The notes under the pieces: model-generated
Seen by the model: only the letters and a program-made list of their open reading frames with translations
The model's database searches: none
Told to the model about the DNA's origin: nothing
Shown here: piece by piece, positions 1 to 5,768 of the stretch
How the letters are laid out: each line of letters opens with the position of its first letter
How positions within the stretch are numbered: the first letter of the stretch is position 1
From: Sulfurimonas sp.
Lineage (GTDB): Bacteria > Campylobacterota > Campylobacteria > Campylobacterales > Sulfurimonadaceae
Assembly: GCA_027063585.1 (NCBI GenBank)
Contig: JAMORM010000104.1
Coordinates: 1 to 5,768 of the forward strand
Reading direction: 5' to 3'
Length of the DNA: 5,768 nucleotides
Translations under genes and position numbers: made by a program

Positions 1-638
1 GTAGAAAGATATTCATTTTTTATAACAATAGCTATTTCATAACCGTTCTCTTTTCTTGCTGATTTAACTATGGAGTTTAACCCCTGCATAAATTCCACGG
101 AGCCTAAATAGCGATTGTTCATTATAACAGGTGCTAAGCCTCGCAATACAAGTCCCGCACGACCGAGTTCAATTGCGACAATAGGCTTTTTGTCTCTTTT
201 AACGGCAACTATGGTTTTTCTAAATGAACGTAAATCATCTCCAAACTTCTTTGGCTTCCATGCTCGTAAAAAGCTATGTACATTTTTATCGTGGATATGT
301 ATTTTAATATTTTTATAATTTGTATATTTTTTAAATTCCTGTGATAAACTTTGCAGACCGTTAATTGCGATAGTTCTGTTATTTTCCATCAATGAACGTA
401 CAACACTGTAATTTTGCGATATATTTATGGCATTAGTCAACCCTATATCTTCTTTTGCCTGCATTGCTTGTTGATATGTTCGATGAAGGGCAGTAGATTC
501 TGAAGCATAAACATCATGTTCTAAGTCCTTTATTGAATAATAATAGTTCACTAAAATCACTATAAAACCTACCAATATAGAAAAAACTAAAGGTATATGT
601 ATCTTCTTGCTAATTGATATTGAGTTTAAATTCATCAT
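1..638 (-). CDS. Membrane sensor with dCache-like periplasmic domain, probable chemoreceptor (partial, C-terminus off the left edge)
   Basis: The minus-strand frame stays open from ATG at 638 to the window edge, giving 212 visible residues. The N-terminus is short and basic (K11, K12), followed by a hydrophobic helix at about residues 14-34, then a long soluble stretch expected to be periplasmic. This stretch carries blocks I associate with the dCache_3 / double sensory domain of chemoreceptors and sensor kinases: SFLRAWKPKKFGDDL near 122-136, GRAGLVLRGLAP at 159-170 and YLGSVEFMQG at 177-186. The output domain (methyl-accepting, kinase or GGDEF) lies outside the window, so the class is inferred; a chemotaxis receptor is the most likely. 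Two ATG codons are adjacent (638, 635); an AAGGGA at 655-650 favours the first. It starts 29 bases after the sorB stop with no obvious promoter or terminator between them, so it may be co-transcribed with sorAB. Confidence 0.8.
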   Translation of the reverse strand, partial: MMNLNSISISKKIHIPLVFSILVGFIVILVNYYYSIKDLEHDVYASESTALHRTYQQAMQAKEDIGLTNAINISQNYSVVRSLMENNRTIAINGLQSLSQEFKKYTNYKNIKIHIHDKNVHSFLRAWKPKKFGDDLRSFRKTIVAVKRDKKPIVAIELGRAGLVLRGLAPVIMNNRYLGSVEFMQGLNSIVKSARKENGYEIAIVIKNEYLS

Positions 639-667
639 TATCTGTTTCTTCCCTTATTTCTGTTGTA

Positions 668-976
668 TTATTTTATTTTTCCATTGCCATAATATTTAAA
701 TAAATAATCTGTCACAATCTCTGCATCTTCTTTTGTTATTGGTGCTTTAAAATGTGTTACCATTTTTTCAGTTTTTTTTGCCCAAAAATCACGTGATTGC
801 GGGCCTTGGTTTATAATGTAACCAAAAGAGTGGCACATCAAACAATTTGCCTGTACAGCATCAAAACCTTTACCCATTTTTATCTGATATGATATGTATG
901 GTACTTCAACATCACCTTTTACCTGTGCAAACAGTGAACCAACAAATAGTATAGCTATTAATAATAATTTTTTCAT
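668..976 (-). CDS. sorB: Periplasmic monoheme cytochrome c, electron-accepting subunit of sulfite dehydrogenase (SorB-like)
   Basis: This 102-residue protein has an N-terminal Sec signal peptide (basic MKK, hydrophobic residues 4-16, likely cleavage after A17), leaving a mature protein of about 85 residues, close to the size of known SorB subunits. A single heme c site, CLMCH, sits at residues 45-49, so C45 and C48 would bind heme covalently and H49 would be the proximal ligand. M72, in the KMVTHFKAPI segment typical of this cytochrome group, is the best candidate distal ligand. The role is to accept electrons one at a time from the molybdenum subunit and hand them to the respiratory chain in the periplasm. 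It lies immediately after the molybdoenzyme gene, the same order as Cj0005c/Cj0004c in Campylobacter jejuni. Its ribosome binding site overlaps the upstream stop codon. The assignment to SorB rests on both the sequence and this neighbour. Confidence 0.88.
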   Translation of the reverse strand: MKKLLLIAILFVGSLFAQVKGDVEVPYISYQIKMGKGFDAVQANCLMCHSFGYIINQGPQSRDFWAKKTEKMVTHFKAPITKEDAEIVTDYLFKYYGNGKIK

Positions 977-981
977 TTTTT

Positions 982-988
982 CTCCTTA
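982..988 (-). promoter_or_regulatory. Ribosome binding site of sorB overlapping the sorA stop codon
   Basis: On the minus strand the sorA stop TAA (988-986) runs straight into AAGGAG (987-982), which is followed by five A residues and the sorB ATG at 976. The Shine-Dalgarno sequence is therefore exposed as ribosomes terminate on sorA, an arrangement that favours coupled synthesis of the two subunits. It also fixes the sorB start. Confidence 0.8.
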
Positions 989-2185
989 AACCACTTCTAC
1001 TGTAACTTCATCAATACCATTATATTTATATCCGCCATGGTTCCATCCAATATCTTTTGCAAATGGCTGCTCATCTCCGAGACGATTTATTGCTTTTGTC
1101 ATAAATGTTACTTTTCCATAATCTGTAGGCTTATATGCATATCTAAACTCTGTATATGCATATCGTCCATTTTCTTGTTTCAGCTCTGCTTCATCCCATG
1201 TTTTTCCACCATCAACAGAGACTAAAACTTCTCTAATCCCATGTCCGTCATCAAAAGCCACACCACGTACAACAACATGAGAGTTATGATACACTTTCAT
1301 ACCATTTTCAGGGTAACCAATGACTGACTTTACATTCATATTTGTAATTGGCTTTGTAGGTTTAAAATGATGTTGTGGTGTTTCACATTCACATTTATTA
1401 TCTGGAACACGATAAGCAATATCCATAAAGAAAAGAGATTTATATTTATTTGTTACAGTAATATTGCTAAGCATTTTCACCCAACTATCAGAATAATATC
1501 CAGGTATAACTAAACGAAGAGGAAAACCATTTAAATATGGTAAATCTTCACCATTCATTTCATAAGCAATAATCACATGATCATTTAATTCTTCAAGTTC
1601 AAGCTCTCTGACAAAGTTTGGAGTTTCATAGTATGCAGCATTATCCTTACCGTTAAAGCCTATCCATTGAGCATCTTTTTTAAGCCCTGCACGATTTAAA
1701 AGGTCACTAAGTCTTACCCCTTTCCATTTAGCACAACCCATAGCACCGCTACCCCACTGAATACCTCCAGCGATTGGTGTAAATGCTGAACGGCTGTTCC
1801 CGCCACATTGAAGTACTGCAGTAACTTCTACTTGTTCAAAATCATTTTTTAATTCCTTAAGAGAAATTTCTAAATCCTGTTCTACAAGACCATCTATTTT
1901 AATGGTATACGAATCTGTATCTATATGTGTTGGAATATCCGGAAGGTGCCATCTTACAAAAAATTCATCATTCTCTGTAATCCCTCTTGCAAAAGTACTT
2001 CTTGGTGATTCTAGGAGTGGTGGTCTGTCTGAGTAAGTTATTAATGGTCTCTTTTCAGGGAAAGCCATATTAGAGACTTTTCTATTATCAACAGGCTGAT
2101 GTGTCTCACCAGCTGATAGTGCAGTTGTACTTAAAATAGCAGCTGATGCAGCTATAGAAGTTTTGAGAAATTCTCTTCTTTTCAT
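986..2185 (-). CDS. sorA: Sulfite dehydrogenase (sulfite:cytochrome c oxidoreductase) molybdenum subunit, SorA-like
   Basis: The 399-residue protein oxidises sulfite to sulfate in the periplasm using a molybdenum cofactor. A twin-arginine signal is plain: KRREFLK at residues 2-8, a hydrophobic stretch at 9-24, and a probable cleavage site near A25, as expected for a cofactor-loaded enzyme exported folded. The oxidoreductase molybdopterin-binding domain spans about 70-250. It contains FFVRWHLP (R78, H80 as likely active-site or cofactor residues) and LQCGGNSR with C127 as the presumed molybdenum-ligating cysteine. FPLRLVIPGYY lies at 221-231. The Mo-co dimerisation domain follows at about 275-385, marked by VLVSVDGGKTWDEAEL at 320-335. 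Length and domain order match the bacterial SorA/SorT sulfite oxidase family; there is no N-terminal heme b domain as in animal sulfite oxidase. The start at 2185 has AAGGA at 2195-2191, and sorB follows directly. A YedY/MsrP-type reductase is unlikely because the dimerisation domain is present. Confidence 0.92.
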   Translation of the reverse strand: MKRREFLKTSIAASAAILSTTALSAGETHQPVDNRKVSNMAFPEKRPLITYSDRPPLLESPRSTFARGITENDEFFVRWHLPDIPTHIDTDSYTIKIDGLVEQDLEISLKELKNDFEQVEVTAVLQCGGNSRSAFTPIAGGIQWGSGAMGCAKWKGVRLSDLLNRAGLKKDAQWIGFNGKDNAAYYETPNFVRELELEELNDHVIIAYEMNGEDLPYLNGFPLRLVIPGYYSDSWVKMLSNITVTNKYKSLFFMDIAYRVPDNKCECETPQHHFKPTKPITNMNVKSVIGYPENGMKVYHNSHVVVRGVAFDDGHGIREVLVSVDGGKTWDEAELKQENGRYAYTEFRYAYKPTDYGKVTFMTKAINRLGDEQPFAKDIGWNHGGYKYNGIDEVTVEVV

Positions 2186-2190
2186 ATTTT

Positions 2191-2195
2191 TCCTT
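2191..2195 (-). promoter_or_regulatory. Ribosome binding site of sorA
   Basis: Minus-strand AAGGA lies five bases upstream of the ATG at 2185. It supports this start, which is also the one that gives a complete twin-arginine signal peptide. Confidence 0.7.
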
Positions 2196-2215
2196 ATAAT
2201 AATTATTTATTTTTG

Positions 2216-2221
2216 ATTATA
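2216..2221 (-). promoter_or_regulatory. Candidate sigma-70 -10 box for sorAB
   Basis: The minus strand reads TATAAT at 2221-2216, a perfect -10 hexamer, about 30 bases upstream of the sorA start codon. Transcription would begin near 2209. There is no good -35 hexamer 17 bases upstream (AAGTCA); the region is AT-rich with T tracts instead, which is normal for Campylobacterota vegetative promoters. In DNA this AT-rich a chance match is possible, so the call rests on position as much as sequence. Confidence 0.5.
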
Positions 2222-2228
2222 GCTATAA
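2217..2228. repeat. 12-base perfect palindrome overlapping the sorA -10 box
   Basis: TTATAGCTATAA is its own reverse complement and includes five of the six bases of the predicted -10 hexamer. The symmetry stops at the next base pair on either side. It could be an operator for a dimeric regulator or a chance product of AT-rich sequence; no known regulator site is recognised. Confidence 0.35.
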
Positions 2229-2251
2229 ATATTTAAAATGACTTAAAAAAG

Positions 2252-3466
2252 CTATTTTTCCAACTCACTATAGCCTTTTTTAAGCTGTGCTTTTTTGGCC
2301 AGTAAATTTACATTTTGTCTTTTATCGCTATCAATTTTTGCATAATGTTCACTTAATTTTTCTAATGAATTTTCTAATTTTTCATTCATTTTACACAATT
2401 CATCTGCCGTTGAAGATTCTAAAGTTTTCAAAATATTACCAAGTTGTGATTGTGATTTAACATAATCCGATTTTATTGCTTCTATATCTTCAATCAAATT
2501 ACTAAATTGAGAAAACATTTTAGGGAGTTCTGCTGTTTTAGATTCAAGTTCATGCATATTTTTTGCCGATAATATCATCTGTTTAATTATCATTTCACTT
2601 TGATTTTTTACATTTACTAATCTGTTTTCACTTTCACTCAAAGTTATGTCCATGCTGCTTGCATGAGATTTTAAAAGCAATATTTCATTTTCAAAAGCTT
2701 TTGTCAGAGCAGATAATTTCGTTGATGTTTGCGAAACAATATCTTGCGAAACCTCACCTGCTATTAATTTTAATGCATCCAATTTGCTTTTTAATTCATT
2801 CACACCGTCAGTAAAATTACATCTGCTATCTAGCGCTTCATTGAGTAAGCTTTGCAGTCTTTTGTAATGATCCTGTTCTGCTACTCTTAGTATATCTATG
2901 TGCCTATGTACGATATCATCTAGTTCCGGCAGTTTCACTTCGCTAAAATAATTAAATGATTTACTGACATCTTTAGACATAGTTTCCATCATTTCAAACT
3001 TATCAATCAGTTTTGTTTGATTTAACTGTATCGCGTCTAATGCTTTTATATCTTCTTTAAATTTTTCACGAATCTCTTCTTGAGCATTTCTGTCTTCAGA
3101 GCGTGAAATTGTTATTCTTTTTTCAATATCAAGTAAAAAATTTTTCAACTGATTTATTTGTTGTAGTAAAACCTTTATAAATTCTTCTTGTGTTTTTGCA
3201 AGTTGCGACTGCTGGGTCTGATGCAGAATATTCATTATTACATACAATATTAACGCAAAAAGAAAAGGAAAGAGAGACTCTTTTACAAGAAGTACAACAT
3301 CTGTATTTTGGGTATGAATAATAAAATGGACTACACTGCCAATCGCGCCTACACCAAGTATTAAAGGAGCATAATTAATTTTATTTGGACGTTTTAAAAT
3401 AACTATTTGTCTTAAAAATAAAATACCCATTACAATAAAAGCTATCATCAAATCATTATGGAGCAT
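2252..3466 (-). CDS. Uncharacterised membrane protein: three membrane helices plus a long cytoplasmic coiled-coil region
   Basis: I do not recognise this 404-residue protein. Three hydrophobic segments at about 7-24, 33-50 and 63-82 look like membrane helices. The loop between the first two is basic (K25, R26, K29), so by the positive-inside rule the N-terminus would be periplasmic and the region after residue 83 cytoplasmic. That region, about 320 residues, is hydrophilic, rich in K, E, Q, S and L, almost free of proline and glycine, and has heptad-like leucine spacing, so long helices or coiled coils are expected. It resembles the helical scaffold of chemoreceptors in composition, but I find no methyl-accepting signaling-tip motif, no HAMP domain and no enzymatic motif. 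The start at 3466 has GGGAG at 3476-3472. The gene lies 40 bases after the phosphatase and ends 66 bases before sorA. Function is unknown; a structural or envelope-anchored scaffold role is only a guess. Confidence 0.8.
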   Translation of the reverse strand: MLHNDLMIAFIVMGILFLRQIVILKRPNKINYAPLILGVGAIGSVVHFIIHTQNTDVVLLVKESLFPFLFALILYVIMNILHQTQQSQLAKTQEEFIKVLLQQINQLKNFLLDIEKRITISRSEDRNAQEEIREKFKEDIKALDAIQLNQTKLIDKFEMMETMSKDVSKSFNYFSEVKLPELDDIVHRHIDILRVAEQDHYKRLQSLLNEALDSRCNFTDGVNELKSKLDALKLIAGEVSQDIVSQTSTKLSALTKAFENEILLLKSHASSMDITLSESENRLVNVKNQSEMIIKQMILSAKNMHELESKTAELPKMFSQFSNLIEDIEAIKSDYVKSQSQLGNILKTLESSTADELCKMNEKLENSLEKLSEHYAKIDSDKRQNVNLLAKKAQLKKGYSELEK

Positions 3467-3490
3467 TCTCTCTCCCTTTTAGTTGCTTTT

Positions 3491-3499
3491 ATTGTATCA
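3491..3499 (-). promoter_or_regulatory. Candidate extended -10 promoter for the coiled-coil membrane protein
   Basis: In the 40-base gap after the phosphatase stop codon the minus strand reads TGATACAAT at 3499-3491, an extended -10 (TGn followed by TACAAT). It would start transcripts near 3484, about 18 bases before the ATG at 3466. This suggests the gene can be expressed apart from the upstream heme/phosphatase block. No clear -35 is visible; prediction by eye only. Confidence 0.4.
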
Positions 3500-3506
3500 T
3501 AATTTT

Positions 3507-4139
3507 TTATAAAACGATGTCTAATATCTCTTTTGGATGCTTAACAATCACAGAATGCGACCCATGTGCAGAAAAACCCCATGCTGCAAAAATTGCTCCA
3601 ATTCCGGCACTATTTGCACTTTTTATATCTTTAGAGTTGTCTCCAACCATCCATGCTTTGTCTTTTGTCTTGTCATAATGATAAAAATCCAAAATTTTAT
3701 GGAGCATATCAGGATGTGGTTTTGATACCTTTACTTTGTCTGCCCCTACTATCATATCAAACATAGCTTCTACATGTAAATGCTCAAGCATTGTCAATGC
3801 AAATTGTGTCGGAGCATTTGTTGCCACAGAAAGTTTTACCCCATTTACATGTAAAGCTTCAAGCATCTCTTTTACCCCTTCATACAGGTAAGGATGTTCT
3901 ATGCACTGCTCTTTATAATGTTTTTCAAAAAGCTCTCTGTCAGCTGTTTCATAGACTTCGGTATTATAAAAAAGTTTAGGCAGATTTCGCACCTCTTTGT
4001 TAATAGCCTCTACAATAAATTCTTCTCTAAGCGGTGGTAAATTGTGATTTGTTTTTCTTACATAATTCACTGAGATAGTAATATCTTTTTTTGAATCAAT
4101 CAAAGTACCATCCATGTCAAATATAACTATTTTTTGCAT
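3507..4139 (-). CDS. HAD-superfamily hydrolase, phosphoglycolate phosphatase-like (Gph type)
   Basis: This 210-residue protein has the full set of HAD motifs. Motif I is FDMDGT with D8 as nucleophile and D10 as acid/base. Motif II is VATNAP with T107, motif III is the lysine of KPHP (K140), and motif IV is GDNSKD with D167 and D171 for magnesium. Residues from about 17 to 85 form a helical C1-type cap, the arrangement of subfamily IA phosphatases such as phosphoglycolate phosphatase and beta-phosphoglucomutase. The substrate cannot be told from sequence; phosphoglycolate salvage is the usual annotation, so no gene symbol is given. I chose ATG at 4139, whose A is shared with the hemH stop (TGATG); a GTG at 4142 would add one residue and overlap hemH by four bases. 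There is no strong ribosome binding site, so translation probably depends on termination of hemH. Confidence 0.85.
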   Translation of the reverse strand: MQKIVIFDMDGTLIDSKKDITISVNYVRKTNHNLPPLREEFIVEAINKEVRNLPKLFYNTEVYETADRELFEKHYKEQCIEHPYLYEGVKEMLEALHVNGVKLSVATNAPTQFALTMLEHLHVEAMFDMIVGADKVKVSKPHPDMLHKILDFYHYDKTKDKAWMVGDNSKDIKSANSAGIGAIFAAWGFSAHGSHSVIVKHPKEILDIVL

Positions 4140-5089
4140 CACTTCATCTTTTCATAAACTTCTACCAAAGCATCTACAAACAAGTCACTGTCATTAGGAC
4201 ATTTACAAACACGGTACTCTTTAAATCCCATTTCTTTGGCAATTTCACGGTACTCAACATCCAGTTCATAATCTGTTTCCGAATTATCAATTGTAAAAGC
4301 GATAGGGAAAATAACAACACCTCTGTTTCTAACCGTTTTAAGTTTTTCTTCCAATGACGGTGTTAACCATTGCATTCGTCCCACTTTTGACTGATATGCC
4401 AAATGAACATCATGAAACAACATTCCTTCTTCTTGCATCATCTCTTTTAAAATAGCTACATGACGTTTCACATGTTTTTCATACACATCACCGGCATCTA
4501 TAATTTTTTGGGGTAATCCATGTGCAGAAAATATAATATCAAAATCACGATATTTATCCGCAGCAACAGTTGTTTTAATACTCTTTATAACTGCCTTATT
4601 ATATGTTTCATTTTCAAAAAAATGTTTTTTTTCAACTAAAAGTGCAGTGCCTTGACTCTTATGATAACACGCTTCAAAGTCTTCAAGAGAAGATTTCGTA
4701 GTCGTTGTGGAATATTGAGGGTATAAAGGAATAAGGTAAATTTTATCGACATCCTCTTTATTGAGTCTCTCTACTACTTCACATGCAAAAGGCGGTGTGT
4801 AACGCATAGCAAAATCGACAATAAACTTTTCACCGAGTTTTTTTTGTAACTTAGATACAAGTTTTTTTGTATGCCCGACAATAGGAGATTTACCGCCAAG
4901 TTCCCTGTAAATTTCCTGAGAAGCCTCTACACGACTAAAAACAATGAATCCTCCTATCATTTTTCTCATAAGCGTGCTTTTCATTGTTAATATATTTTTA
5001 TCTGCAAACATATTTTTTAAAAACATTTCAACTTCATTCAAGTTGTTCGGTCCACCCATATTCAGTAAGACTATTGCTTCTTTTTTCAA
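4139..5089 (-). CDS. hemH: Ferrochelatase (protoheme ferro-lyase)
   Basis: The 316-residue protein inserts ferrous iron into protoporphyrin IX, the last step of protoheme synthesis. Family landmarks appear in order: LLNMGGP at 8-14, SPIVGHT at 68-74, MRYTPP at 95-100, LIPLYPQYSTTTT at 119-131, SAHGLP at 188-193 with H190 as the presumed metal-binding catalytic histidine, AYQSKVG at 231-237, and FTIDNSETDYELDVEY at 265-280 with E271 as the conserved acidic partner. The CPND segment at 297-300 is the usual C-terminal landmark. Length is normal for a bacterial enzyme. The start codon is TTG at 5089; starting at the next ATG would delete ten residues of the first conserved strand. AGGA at 5099-5096 supports TTG. 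It follows the cupin after 3 bases and abuts the phosphatase. Heme made here would supply cytochromes such as SorB, although heme c attachment needs separate genes not seen here. Confidence 0.96.
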   Translation of the reverse strand: MKKEAIVLLNMGGPNNLNEVEMFLKNMFADKNILTMKSTLMRKMIGGFIVFSRVEASQEIYRELGGKSPIVGHTKKLVSKLQKKLGEKFIVDFAMRYTPPFACEVVERLNKEDVDKIYLIPLYPQYSTTTTKSSLEDFEACYHKSQGTALLVEKKHFFENETYNKAVIKSIKTTVAADKYRDFDIIFSAHGLPQKIIDAGDVYEKHVKRHVAILKEMMQEEGMLFHDVHLAYQSKVGRMQWLTPSLEEKLKTVRNRGVVIFPIAFTIDNSETDYELDVEYREIAKEMGFKEYRVCKCPNDSDLFVDALVEVYEKMK

Positions 5090-5092
5090 TCT

Positions 5093-5392
5093 TTATCCTA
5101 TATATATACTCAGCCAAACAACCACTTTTTTGGTTTTAAGTAGTGTATGCTTTGTATTTGCGGCAATAAACAAAGTGTCTCCGCTTTTTAATTTGTGTAC
5201 TATACCATTTATTTCTAATTTTGCACAGCCTTTTAAGACAACTACCCATTCGTCTTTCTTCTCAACAAATATCTGCGGTGTTTTTAGCGTATTGCTTACT
5301 ATGGTTTTTATTTCTACATTTTTCTCTTTAAGGAGTGTCTGAAATTTTTCAGTGTCAGGTTTAGGTAACTCATAATCAAAAATATTAATCAT
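5093..5392 (-). CDS. Small single-domain cupin protein of unknown function
   Basis: With ATG at 5392 this is a 99-residue protein made of one beta-barrel cupin. The first cupin motif is DEWVVVLKGCAKL at about 47-59, including E48 and G55. The second is SGDTLFIAANTKHTLL at 70-85, with G71, D72 and H82. The HxH pair normally found in motif 1 is missing (the region reads FVEKKDEW), leaving E48 and H82 as the only usual metal-ligand positions, so it may bind metal weakly or not at all. The frame extends upstream to 5458, but those 22 residues overlap the preceding gene by over 70 bases and do not look like cupin sequence. The chosen start gives an 8-base overlap with the upstream gene, with only a weak GAAG before it. 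It is tightly linked to hemH; any role in heme or iron metabolism is inferred from position alone. Confidence 0.8.
   Translation of the reverse strand: MINIFDYELPKPDTEKFQTLLKEKNVEIKTIVSNTLKTPQIFVEKKDEWVVVLKGCAKLEINGIVHKLKSGDTLFIAANTKHTLLKTKKVVVWLSIYIG
5096..5099 (-). promoter_or_regulatory. Ribosome binding site that decides the TTG start of hemH
   Basis: Minus-strand AGGA at 5099-5096 lies six bases before TTG at 5089 and sits inside the last codons of the cupin gene, whose TAA ends at 5093. No ATG or GTG is available at a suitable distance, so this site together with the conserved N-terminal KEAIVLLNMGGP makes TTG the likely initiation codon. Confidence 0.7.
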
Positions 5393-5768
5393 CTTCAACT
5401 CGTAAACTAACGTCATACATAAACCGTTGCAGAGGCAGCATATCTTCATATATTTCATAAAGTCTGTTTATGAGTGTATCTCCGTCTTCTATTAGATGTG
5501 GATCAAGTATTTTATATGTTGCCATTCCTTTATAGAGGCTCAAATCAGCATACGACATATCGGCGTTAAATCCTTTGGGATAACGTTTATAGCCTTTTTC
5601 TAAATACTTATAGTCTTTATTTAAACCCTTAATATCTTCCAAAATTTGAGCTAGTTCTGCCCGTTTTCTATCATTTTTGATAGTCGCTCGAAAAGCATCT
5701 AACATCGGTTTTTCAAACCATCGTACACCCACAGCTACATAGAGTTCTTCGGGTGAAAAATGCATATA
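5385..5768 (-). CDS. DUF2461-family protein, C-terminal part (N-terminus off the right edge)
   Basis: The frame is open to the window edge, giving 127 visible residues. The first in-frame ATG at 5765 is very likely internal, because the residues around it (YMHFSPEELYVAVG) match the middle of DUF2461 proteins, where a strand ending in a similar aromatic-L-H-x-SP motif precedes a conserved G. Further family features are the helix with P20-x-L-x-x-x-R, the RYPKGF segment near 62-67 and ADLSLYKGM at 74-82, followed by C-terminal helices. Full-length members are usually a little over 200 residues, so roughly 80-100 are missing. The molecular function of DUF2461 is not established. It overlaps the cupin by 8 bases, showing co-translation with that gene and hemH. 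Confidence 0.8.
   Translation of the reverse strand, partial: YMHFSPEELYVAVGVRWFEKPMLDAFRATIKNDRKRAELAQILEDIKGLNKDYKYLEKGYKRYPKGFNADMSYADLSLYKGMATYKILDPHLIEDGDTLINRLYEIYEDMLPLQRFMYDVSLRVEDD

Noticed and set aside
115..318. 67-codon plus-strand frame near the left edge
   Set aside because: It lies opposite the sensor gene, whose minus-strand frame encodes recognisable dCache-like blocks; the plus-strand product has no recognisable features.
1037..1225. Cysteine-rich 62-codon plus-strand frame inside sorA
   Set aside because: It is antisense to the conserved dimerisation domain of SorA and has no recognisable motif or convincing ribosome binding site.
2240..2260. A-tract/T-tract around the stop of the coiled-coil gene as an intrinsic terminator
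   Set aside because: The possible stem is made of A-T pairs around TAGC with no GC-rich core, so it would not form a stable terminator hairpin.
3537..3979. Two 62-codon plus-strand frames opposite the HAD phosphatase
   Set aside because: Both are shadows of a gene with all four HAD motifs intact.
4944..5342. 132-codon plus-strand frame with hydrophobic start opposite hemH and the cupin
   Set aside because: It is antisense to two genes with strong family matches. Its hydrophobic look is a by-product of the complementary strand of lysine- and glutamate-rich AT-rich coding sequence.
5393..5458. N-terminal extension of the cupin starting MKYMKICCLC
   Set aside because: It overlaps the DUF2461 coding sequence, is cysteine-rich unlike the rest, and is not part of the cupin fold; ATG 5392 gives a normal small cupin.

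Overview
The window looks like a piece of an AT-rich Campylobacterota (epsilonproteobacterial) chromosome, possibly a Sulfurimonas-like sulfur oxidizer. This rests on a SorAB-type sulfite dehydrogenase pair in the arrangement known from Campylobacter jejuni Cj0005c/Cj0004c, the tightly packed low-GC genes, and the style of the ferrochelatase and chemoreceptor-like proteins. The genus is inference. All eight genes lie on the minus strand, so transcription runs from the right edge to the left edge. Nearly every base is coding and no intergenic gap exceeds about 70 bases.

Right part (5768 to 3507): four genes in a translationally coupled block. In transcription order they are the C-terminal part of a DUF2461-family protein (cut by the window edge), a small cupin, ferrochelatase (hemH, with a TTG start) and a HAD phosphatase of the phosphoglycolate phosphatase type. 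Junctions are an 8-base overlap, a 3-base gap and a 1-base overlap. Ferrochelatase is the only member with a firmly known pathway role, the last step of protoheme synthesis.

Middle (3466 to 2252): an unrecognised protein with three predicted membrane helices and a roughly 320-residue cytoplasmic helical/coiled-coil tail. It follows the phosphatase after 40 bases that contain a plausible extended -10 promoter.

Left part (2185 to 1): sorA (Tat-exported molybdenum sulfite dehydrogenase), sorB (periplasmic monoheme cytochrome c) and, 29 bases downstream, the N-terminal half of a membrane sensor with a periplasmic dCache-like domain (cut by the left edge). SorA would oxidise sulfite to sulfate in the periplasm and pass electrons through SorB heme to the respiratory chain. 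The sensor's position suggests, but does not prove, that it detects a related compound. A short AT-rich gap before sorA holds a TATAAT -10 box embedded in a 12-base perfect palindrome.

I see no tRNA, rRNA, insertion sequence, CRISPR array or convincing intrinsic terminator. The content is mostly ordinary core metabolism; the less explained items are the coiled-coil membrane protein and the sorAB-linked sensor.
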